This document shows positions 1 to 4,552 of a DNA stretch of 5,894 bases, piece after piece. Position 1 is the stretch's first letter; every line of letters begins with the position of its first letter. The translations under genes and the position numbers were made by a program. Below the pieces are notes generated by a model. That model was given only the letters and a program-made list of their open reading frames with translations. It did no database searches and was not told the origin of the DNA. The stretch is from the NCBI GenBank assembly GCA_002419365.1, contig DIGA01000053.1, forward strand, positions 1 to 5,894. Direction: 5' to 3'. The DNA comes from Mageeibacillus sp. UBA5734 (GTDB taxonomy: Bacteria > Bacillota > Clostridia > Saccharofermentanales > UBA5734).

Positions 1-77
1 TGGTGATCGCGAGAGGATTCGAACCTCCGGCCTGCGGTTTAGGAAACCGACGCTCTATCCTGCTGAGCTACGCGACC
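1..77 (-). tRNA. tRNA-Arg (anticodon CCU)
   Basis: Read on the minus strand, this folds into a complete cloverleaf. The acceptor stem is GGTCGCG/CGCGATC (one G-U pair), the D arm is GCTC/GAGC, and the anticodon loop is TTCCTAA. The T arm has GGAGG/CCTCT around TTCGAAT. The discriminator base is A and a genomically encoded CCA lies at plus-strand 1-3. The anticodon CCT is at plus-strand 41-43, so the tRNA reads the arginine codon AGG. The lowest pair of the anticodon stem (T opposite C) looks mismatched; the other four pair. It lies about 40 nt downstream of the DUF3006 gene on the same strand but has its own candidate promoter. The 3' end coincides with the window edge, so any terminator or further tRNA gene lies outside. 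Confidence 0.96.
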
Positions 78-90
78 GCGTGCATCACAC

Positions 91-120
91 ATTGTAGAGG
101 ATCGGCAGGCCTTCAGTCAA
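91..120 (-). promoter_or_regulatory. Promoter of the tRNA-Arg gene
   Basis: On the minus strand, a -35 element TTGACT (plus-strand 115-120) is followed after 18 nt by a -10 element TACAAT (91-96). Each matches the sigma-70/sigma-A consensus at 5 of 6 positions. The predicted transcription start falls near 84, giving a leader of only a few nucleotides before the mature tRNA 5' end at 77, which is normal for a tRNA gene. The -35 element overlaps the stop codon of the DUF3006 gene (117-119). No terminator hairpin separates the two genes, so read-through from upstream is also possible. Confidence 0.65.
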
Positions 121-344
121 TCGAAGAATGAACCTGACAGGTAGCGGATCTGGCGTTGGCGGAGCTCGGTGGTCTGGCGGTCGATCTGGAAATGGTGGCT
201 GTCGTTGGCTTCGATGATGAAGTCGCCTTCACGGGCATCGGTCGGGAGTTCCTTGCGGGCCACATTGGCCAGGGTGCGGTCAGCGCGGGTGATGATGGCG
301 TAATCGTGATCGAAATGATCGATGAAACCTTCCAGTCTGGTCAT
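117..344 (-). CDS. DUF3006 domain-containing small protein
   Basis: This gene encodes a 75-residue cytosolic protein with no signal peptide or membrane segment. The layout matches DUF3006: an N-terminal beta-rich half (EGFIDHFDHDYAII), then a conserved turn REGDFI near residues 38-43. A charged C-terminal helix follows, with DRQTTELRQRQIRYL at about 54-68, corresponding to the family pattern D-x-x-x-T-x-x-R-x-x-x-I. The length equals that of a stand-alone DUF3006 protein. The ATG start (342-344) is supported by a strong Shine-Dalgarno, GGGGAGGGG, seven to eight nt upstream. The function of the family is unknown; members are common in Firmicutes. It is transcribed away from the large plus-strand operon and towards the tRNA. 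The family assignment comes from recognition of the motif pattern, not from an alignment. Confidence 0.82.
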   Translation of the reverse strand: MTRLEGFIDHFDHDYAIITRADRTLANVARKELPTDAREGDFIIEANDSHHFQIDRQTTELRQRQIRYLSGSFFD

Positions 345-437
345 GGGCTATCCCCTCCCCACATACTGCCCCAGACAAGGGCTGACACTCTGCTCGTTCT
401 TAGGTCCGGAACACCAGATGCTCAGCTCAGTTGCATG

Positions 438-463
438 AATATAGTATCATCATAAATTGTCAA
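438..463 (-). promoter_or_regulatory. Possible promoter for the DUF3006 gene
   Basis: On the minus strand a perfect -35 hexamer TTGACA (plus-strand 458-463) is followed by TATATT (438-443), which matches the -10 consensus at 5 of 6 positions. The spacer is only 14 nt, shorter than the usual 16-18, so the pairing is doubtful. Other -10 choices at better spacing match poorly. If used, the leader to the start codon at 344 would be roughly 85-90 nt. The call rests on the perfect -35 and on the AT-rich setting. Confidence 0.3.
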
Positions 464-620
464 ACTCAATTCATAATTGCGCAAAAGCAGTGTAATTTTC
501 TGTTGTTTCCTGTCATGCGATTTACAGAAATGACTATTGTTCGTAATCGTTTGCGACTTGGATTCGTCCAGTCATGTGCCAACCCAGGAGAACCGGGTGG
601 CCGGAGACTGGATTTTCCCG

Positions 621-626
621 TATAAT
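621..626 (+). promoter_or_regulatory. -10 element of the operon promoter
   Basis: A perfect TATAAT lies 65 nt upstream of the TTG start at 692, flanked by TCCC and GGGG. The predicted transcription start is near 633, giving a leader of about 60 nt. At the expected -35 position (about 597-604) only TGGCCG-like sequence is present, and there is no extended -10 TGn. The promoter may therefore be weak or depend on an activator. It is the best candidate for driving the five-gene operon 692-4267. Confidence 0.5.
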
Positions 627-691
627 GGGGATGCACTTTGGATCGCCGGCCTTCTGGACTGGTGATGGTAAACTGCCAGGAGGCCTCTGTT

Positions 692-1135
692 TTGAACCGA
701 TCACATCGATCGCTGCCATGGTACCGCTGGCTCCGGTGGGGCGATTATTTTCTTTATATTCTAATTGTCATGGTATCACTTGCCTTGTTTTCCCGCGGCC
801 CGCTGCTGTTGGGACCTTCTGGCGATGGACAGTCGGCAGACATCACGGTGGACGGCGTCGTTGTGAAGACCATTCCGGCCGACCAGCTGTCCCAGTCCGG
901 ATCGTTTGAACTGGATGCCCATGGTTATCACTACACAGTCGAATACGAGGCTGGCCGGATCCGGATCAGCCAGGCCGATTGCCCGGACCAGGTCTGTGTC
1001 CAGACTGGCTGGGTTTACCGGCTGGGCCAGGTCTCTGCCTGCGTGCCGGGCCATCTGATACTCAGTGTCAACGGATCTCCGGTTGCCGGTGAGGGTGAAG
1101 TGACGGAGCCGGAAGTGGACGTGATCATCCGATGA
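692..1135 (+). CDS. Membrane-anchored NusG domain II protein
   Basis: This gene encodes a 147-residue protein. It has a short basic/aromatic N-terminus, one membrane segment at about residues 19-34 (FLYILIVMVSLALF), and then an extracytoplasmic beta-rich domain. The conserved NusG domain II signature includes DCPDQVC (C97, C102) and ACVPG (C117), followed by a strand ending in DVII. The family is a stand-alone relative of the inserted domain II of some NusG proteins and is not a transcription factor. Its exact role is unknown. It is repeatedly found beside Gx transporters and flavin/redox genes, and the conserved cysteines suggest redox chemistry (inference). The start is TTG at 692, placed 8 nt after a perfect AGGAGG (678-683). 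In-frame starts at 638 (TTG) and 665 (ATG) lack a ribosome binding site and would put polar residues before the anchor. It overlaps the next gene by ATGA. Confidence 0.85.
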   Translation: MNRSHRSLPWYRWLRWGDYFLYILIVMVSLALFSRGPLLLGPSGDGQSADITVDGVVVKTIPADQLSQSGSFELDAHGYHYTVEYEAGRIRISQADCPDQVCVQTGWVYRLGQVSACVPGHLILSVNGSPVAGEGEVTEPEVDVIIR

Positions 1136-1665
1136 GTGCGACTGACAAGACCCGCCGCCTGACCACCAATGCGATCCTGTTGTCTCTGGCCCTGATCCTG
1201 GCGATCGTCGAACGCTGGATTCCGCTGGAGCTGATTGTCCCCGTACCCGGGATCAAGCTGGGACTGGCCAACATCGTCTCCCTGTTTGCACTCGTGCGCC
1301 TGCGCTGGACCGATGCCCTGGCGATCCTGGTCATGCGCTGCCTGATCGTCGGTACGTTCACCGGGCTGACGGCCTTCCTGTTTTCCATCACGGGCGGTCT
1401 GCTGGCGCTTGCGATCATGGGGCTTCTGGTGCGCTGGGAGGGCAAGGTCTTTTCCCTGATCGGGATCAGTCTGGCGGGAGCAGCCGCGCATAACCTGGGC
1501 CAGATTTCTATCGCCGTCCTGCTCCTTGGCGAATGGCGTTTGCTGGTGACCTATCTGCCACCTTTGCTGCTCACGAGTCTTTTTACCGGCACCCTGACCG
1601 GAGTTGCCGCGATCCCCCTGATCACGCGTTTCCCGCTGCGAGGTATCTATGCTGCTAAACGATAG
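1132..1665 (+). CDS. Gx transporter family protein (HepS component I-like)
   Basis: This gene encodes a 177-residue, very hydrophobic protein with about five membrane helices. It carries the signature PGIKLGLAN (39-47), then FALVRL and DALAILVMR (61-69). A glycine-rich stretch SITGGLLAL and the motif AHNLGQ (119-124) follow. These define the family called heptaprenyl diphosphate synthase component I (Hpre_diP_synt_I) or Gx transporter. The name comes from a proposed link to prenyl diphosphate synthesis, but the fold resembles small integral-membrane transport components (ECF S-component-like) and the substrate is not established. The ATG at 1132 overlaps the upstream stop in ATGA, implying translational coupling with the NusG domain II gene, its usual partner. 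Its end overlaps the PAP2 gene by 17 nt. The length is normal for the family. Confidence 0.87.
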   Translation: MSATDKTRRLTTNAILLSLALILAIVERWIPLELIVPVPGIKLGLANIVSLFALVRLRWTDALAILVMRCLIVGTFTGLTAFLFSITGGLLALAIMGLLVRWEGKVFSLIGISLAGAAAHNLGQISIAVLLLGEWRLLVTYLPPLLLTSLFTGTLTGVAAIPLITRFPLRGIYAAKR

Positions 1666-2245
1666 GATCATTCTTACCTTGATGATAATCGTTTATTTGA
1701 CGCTGGCTCTGGTCAATGACCGTCTCGAGCCTGTCAATCGCCATTTCCGCAACTTCATTGAGCGGACTCGCTTCATGCGACTGAGGCCATTGATGATCGT
1801 GACACATAAGTACAATGACGTGGTATCCCTGTCTTTGCAGGTCTTGATCGTGTCTTTGTTCATCGGTTTCTACTGGCATGATTGGCGCCGGGCGATGGTT
1901 TTGACCTCGGCAATGTTCCTGCAGACCACCATTGTCACGGCAACCAAGCAGCTGGCTGCGGTCAACCGGCCGCCGCAGGACCACAGCCATGTGGTGATGA
2001 AATCCGGTTCCTACCCCAGCGGCCATACCGCGGCGAGCATGACCTTTGCCTTGCTGGCGCCGCAGGTTTTATCGCCCCATCTGCCGCCGCTCCTGGCCAG
2101 TGCCATCGGCTTCTATTTGCTGGCTGTGGCCTTGATTACAGCTTATGGCCGGTTGTTTCTCGATGTCCACTGGCTGACCGACATCGTCGGAGCCTGGCTG
2201 ATCTCGGGCATCACGCTGGTGTTTGGCCGGCTGTTTCTGTATTGA
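1649..2245 (+). CDS. PAP2-family lipid phosphatase
   Basis: This gene encodes a 198-residue integral membrane protein of the type 2 phosphatidic acid phosphatase superfamily. All three catalytic motifs are visible. Motif 1 is K100-x6-R107-P108. Motif 2 is P123-S-G-H126-T. Motif 3 is G-R168-x5-H174-x3-D178; a glycine precedes R168 where serine is common. H126 is the expected acid/base residue and H174 the phosphoenzyme nucleophile. Hydrophobic helices at about 7-22, 58-75, 84-97, 128-140, 149-166 and 178-195 fit the six-helix fold. Known substrates in the superfamily are phosphatidate, phosphatidylglycerol phosphate and undecaprenyl diphosphate; sequence alone does not choose between them. The ATG at 1649 lies inside the end of the upstream gene, with GAGG (1640-1643) 5 nt before it, so expression is probably coupled. 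Its position after a Gx/HepS-I-like gene makes a polyprenyl diphosphate substrate an attractive inference. Confidence 0.9.
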   Translation: MLLNDRIILTLMIIVYLTLALVNDRLEPVNRHFRNFIERTRFMRLRPLMIVTHKYNDVVSLSLQVLIVSLFIGFYWHDWRRAMVLTSAMFLQTTIVTATKQLAAVNRPPQDHSHVVMKSGSYPSGHTAASMTFALLAPQVLSPHLPPLLASAIGFYLLAVALITAYGRLFLDVHWLTDIVGAWLISGITLVFGRLFLY

Positions 2246-2296
2246 TGTTGCATGTGGTCTGGAAATGATGAAACAACAGGAAGTTGAGGAAACGCC

Positions 2297-3496
2297 ATGA
2301 ATGTGGTGATGACAACATTGTTCGGCCTGGAGTCGCTCGTGGCCGATGAGCTGCAGGGCCTGGGCTATGCCCGCGAGCAGATCACGGTCACGGATGGCCA
2401 GGTGGTGCTCGATGCAGGATCCGGGATCGCCCTGGCGACAGCCCGGGCCAATGTCAATCTGAGGACGGCGGAACGGGTCCTCGTCCAGTTGGCCCAGTAT
2501 CCAGCCCGCGATTTCGAGACATTTTTCGAGCAGGCCCGTGACCTGCCCTGGGAAGACTGGATCGACCGGGGCTGTGCCATCCACGTCAACGGTTATTCGA
2601 GAAAATCGGTCCTGTTCGGGATCCCGGCCTGCCAGAGCTTATTGAAAAAAGCGATCGTCGCCCGGCTGGCCCAGGCGTATGGCCTGGCTCCGGGCAGCCG
2701 GATCCGTGAAGACCAGGCTGTCGGACTGGTCCGGATCCAGTTTGGCATCGTCCAGGATGTGGTGACCTTGATGGTGGACACATCAGGAGATGGTCTCCAC
2801 AAGCGTGGCTATCGGCCCTTGCGCCACGAAGCTCCGATCAAGGAAACTCTCGCCGCAGGTCTGGTTCAACTGTCCCTGTTCCGGCCCGATGCGGGTGAAG
2901 TCCTCTTTGATCCATTCTGTGGTTCGGGGACCATACCGATCGAGGCTGCCCTGATCACCCGCCGGATTGCCCCCGGGCTGAATCGCAGCTTTGCCGGTGA
3001 ACACTGGTCATTGATCGGCCAGGCAGCCTTTGCCCAGGCCAAGGCTGAGGCCCGGGACCGGGTTGATCGCAGTCCTGCGGCCAAACCGCTGATCTTTGGC
3101 TCGGATCTTTCCCCTCAGGCTGCTGCCCTGTCAGCTGAAAATGCTCGCGTCGCTGGTGTTACTGATCTGGTCCGGTTCCGGGCCCAGGATGTGATGCGCC
3201 TCAGGCTGCCTGAACTCAGGCAATGGACCCAGGCCGATTCCATTCTGGTCATTGGCAACCCACCCTATGGCGAACGCCTGCTCGACATCGAAGCAGCGCG
3301 GGACCTGTACCAGGCGACCTGCGACATTTTCCTGCCGCAAGGACAACTGGCTGAAGGTATCCGTCTGAGCCTTCTGACGCCTGATGCTGATTTTGAGAAA
3401 ATTGCTGGCCGTCCGGCTGACAAACGGCGTAAACTTTACAATGGCATGATTCGTTGCATGATGTATCATTATTATAGACATCCGAAAAAAGCGTAA
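2297..3496 (+). CDS. THUMP-domain class I SAM-dependent rRNA methyltransferase (RlmL/YpsC family)
   Basis: This gene encodes a 399-residue cytosolic enzyme. The N-terminal part (about 1-160) begins MTTLFGLESLVADEL, typical of the ferredoxin-like plus THUMP RNA-binding module of COG0116. A conserved linker has HKRGYR (168-173) and APIKETLAAGL (179-189). The Rossmann methyltransferase domain carries SAM motif I DPFCGSGT (205-212), an acidic residue in FGSDLSP (D270), and the catalytic N-[P]-P-Y motif NPPYGERL (321-328), typical of exocyclic amino-group methylation. E. coli RlmL makes m2G2445 in 23S rRNA; Bacillus YpsC is the closer single-domain relative. Databases often mislabel these proteins as N6-adenine DNA methylases. 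The exact target here is inferred. The length is slightly above the usual 370-390 because of a basic tail. The ATG at 2297 has GAGGA (2286-2290) 6 nt upstream. It lies 51 nt after the PAP2 gene with no terminator between them, so it is probably co-transcribed. Confidence 0.92.
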   Translation: MNVVMTTLFGLESLVADELQGLGYAREQITVTDGQVVLDAGSGIALATARANVNLRTAERVLVQLAQYPARDFETFFEQARDLPWEDWIDRGCAIHVNGYSRKSVLFGIPACQSLLKKAIVARLAQAYGLAPGSRIREDQAVGLVRIQFGIVQDVVTLMVDTSGDGLHKRGYRPLRHEAPIKETLAAGLVQLSLFRPDAGEVLFDPFCGSGTIPIEAALITRRIAPGLNRSFAGEHWSLIGQAAFAQAKAEARDRVDRSPAAKPLIFGSDLSPQAAALSAENARVAGVTDLVRFRAQDVMRLRLPELRQWTQADSILVIGNPPYGERLLDIEAARDLYQATCDIFLPQGQLAEGIRLSLLTPDADFEKIAGRPADKRRKLYNGMIRCMMYHYYRHPKKA

Positions 3497-3514
3497 ATGC
3501 AAAGGAGCACCCCG

Positions 3515-4267
3515 ATGAAAGGCATTATTTTGGCCGCAGGCTATGCCACCCGACTGTACCCGCTGACCAAGGACCGCCCCAAAGCGCTGCTTCCCGTATC
3601 CGGTCGCCCGATTCTCGACTACATTGCCGATGAAATGGACACGATTGATGACCTGGACCAGATCGTGATCATCTCAAACCATTTGTTCGCCGACCAGTTC
3701 CAGACCTGGGCGGATGCCAGAAATGCTGCTGGCCAAGGGCATCCGGTTGTCGTGCTCGATGACGGCTCGACCGATGACACCAACAAGCTCGGCGCGATCG
3801 GTGACATCCAGTTTGTGATCGACCAGCTCGGCCTCGATGACGAACTGATGGTGATTGCCGGGGATAACTTGTTCACCTATCGCTTGCGGGATGCCTGGTC
3901 CGACTACCGGGCTCATGGCGAGGACATGATCCTGGCCAAGCGCCTTCCTTGGGATGATGATCTGCGCCGGTATGCCATTGCTACCATCGATGAATCTGGC
4001 CTAGTGACCAATCTGGTCGAAAAACCAGCCAATCCGCAGTCCAATCTAGCTGTGTTTGCGACCTATTTCTATCGCCAGGACACGGTGCCTCTGATCAAGG
4101 CTTATCTGGCCGAGGGCAACAGCCCGGATGCCCCGGGAAATTTTCCCGCCTGGCTGTATCAGAAAAAACCGGTGCGACTGTATGAATTTGATGGCATTTG
4201 CATCGACATCGGCACACCAGAATCTTATGCCGATGTCATGACAACCTTTCCCCCTGTGCGTCAATGA
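3515..4267 (+). CDS. Sugar-phosphate nucleotidyltransferase
   Basis: This gene encodes a 250-residue cytosolic enzyme of the NTP_transferase fold, which couples a sugar 1-phosphate with an NTP to give an NDP-sugar and pyrophosphate. The N-terminal nucleotide-binding signature is LAAGYATRLYPLT (6-18) followed by PKALLPV (22-28). Tyr-Ala replace the more usual x-Gly of G-x-G-T-R-L, a variant I associate with a subfamily of short nucleotidyltransferases. Further motifs are AGDN (115-118, metal-binding Asp117), VEKP (168-171) and DIGTPESY (231-238). It lacks the C-terminal left-handed helix domain of GlmU or GlgC. The sugar and base specificity cannot be read from the sequence. The ATG at 3515 is chosen because AAAGGAG (3501-3507) lies 7 nt upstream; the in-frame ATG at 3497 precedes that site. 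It starts 18 nt after the methyltransferase stop and is probably the last gene of the operon. No sugar-pathway neighbours are present. Confidence 0.88.
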   Translation: MKGIILAAGYATRLYPLTKDRPKALLPVSGRPILDYIADEMDTIDDLDQIVIISNHLFADQFQTWADARNAAGQGHPVVVLDDGSTDDTNKLGAIGDIQFVIDQLGLDDELMVIAGDNLFTYRLRDAWSDYRAHGEDMILAKRLPWDDDLRRYAIATIDESGLVTNLVEKPANPQSNLAVFATYFYRQDTVPLIKAYLAEGNSPDAPGNFPAWLYQKKPVRLYEFDGICIDIGTPESYADVMTTFPPVRQ

Positions 4268-4281
4268 CGGACACATAAACG

Positions 4282-4484
4282 TTGGGATAATCTGTGGATA
4301 AACCTGAAAACCTCTGTGGGAGAATGCTTTCATGGAGATTATGAATCGAAGAGGCTGTCTGGATCGCCCTGTGAAATCCAGGTAAAGATCTCGTAAAATC
4401 AGGTGTTTCACGGCACGAAAAGCCAGAAAGGCTTGTCCTCCAAGTTATTCACAGTTTTATCCACATTATCCACAATTTTCCACA
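4282..4484. promoter_or_regulatory. DnaA-box cluster
   Basis: Plus-strand boxes are TTATTCACA (4445-4453), TTATCCACA (4457-4465), TTATCCACA (4466-4474) and TTTTCCACA (4476-4484). Two are perfect matches to the consensus and the other two differ at one base. They lie head to tail, with start-to-start spacing of 12, 9 and 10 bp. On the opposite strand there is a perfect box at 4293-4301 (plus-strand TGTGGATAA) and a two-mismatch copy at 4282-4290. The two groups face each other across about 140 bp of moderate base composition, with no very AT-rich unwinding element. This density cannot be chance. The cluster may titrate DnaA, regulate proA, or belong to a replication origin. No dnaA or dnaN lies in the window, which argues against a standard oriC. 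The gap 4268-4552 contains no gene and no clear terminator for the upstream operon. Confidence 0.8.
4448..4476 (+). promoter_or_regulatory. Candidate proA promoter within the DnaA boxes
   Basis: TTCACA (4448-4453, 5 of 6 to the -35 consensus) and CACAAT (4471-4476, 4 of 6 to the -10 consensus) are 17 nt apart. They would start transcription near 4483, about 70 nt before the proA start codon. A second option is TTGTCC (4433-4438) with TTTTAT (4455-4460), spaced by 16 nt. Both lie inside the tandem DnaA boxes, so bound DnaA would cover the polymerase site. The match is modest and the A/T bias of the boxes themselves may create it. Confidence 0.3.
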
Positions 4485-4540
4485 GGACCCCACATCAACC
4501 CAGGGCCAGACATGAAACATGACTGTGCCCGAGCAACGTC

Positions 4541-4547
4541 GGGAGGT
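4541..4547 (+). promoter_or_regulatory. Ribosome binding site of proA
   Basis: GGGAGGT lies 5 nt before the ATG at 4553 and fixes this as the start. The next in-frame ATG (4568) has no comparable site. Confidence 0.8.
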
Positions 4548-4552
4548 ACCCC

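Larger units (their letters stand above)
345..691. other. Divergent intergenic region, partly AT-rich
   Basis: These roughly 350 bases between the divergent DUF3006 gene and the plus-strand operon contain no convincing gene. The stretch about 430-560 is clearly richer in A and T than the surrounding genes, as expected of a regulatory region. It holds candidate promoter elements in both directions (listed separately) and an 8-bp perfect palindrome TTGCGCAA at 477-484. The 64-residue open frame at 431-625 starts with TTG, has no ribosome binding site and has no recognisable domain. I recognised no riboswitch and no terminator with a T tract. Confidence 0.6.

Noticed and set aside
1..77. tRNA-Arg as an attachment site for an integrated element
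   Set aside because: No integrase gene and no repeated 3' tRNA fragment are seen in the window.
156..455. 99-residue plus-strand open frame opposite the DUF3006 gene
   Set aside because: It is a shadow of the minus-strand gene, which has a recognisable domain and a strong ribosome binding site.
431..625. 64-residue open frame in the intergenic region
   Set aside because: It has a TTG start without a Shine-Dalgarno, no recognisable domain, and overlaps the promoter region.
1015..1671. 218-residue minus-strand open frame, Q/R/D-rich
   Set aside because: It lies antisense to the Gx transporter gene. Its low-complexity composition is what the complement of a leucine- and isoleucine-rich membrane protein gives. 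It has no domain.
2246..2296. TGTTG/CAACA inverted repeat between the PAP2 and methyltransferase genes
   Set aside because: The arms are five bases and widely separated, without a T tract. This is too weak to call a terminator or operator.
4420..4434. Hairpin AAGCC-AGAAA-GGCTT as a terminator
   Set aside because: The stem is only 5 bp and has no T tract on the plus strand. On the minus strand four T's follow, but no minus-strand gene is there to terminate.
4268..4552. Complete chromosomal origin (oriC)
   Set aside because: DnaA boxes are present, but I see no strongly AT-rich unwinding segment and no dnaA, dnaN, rpmH or parAB neighbours. It is kept as a possibility in the findings, not annotated.
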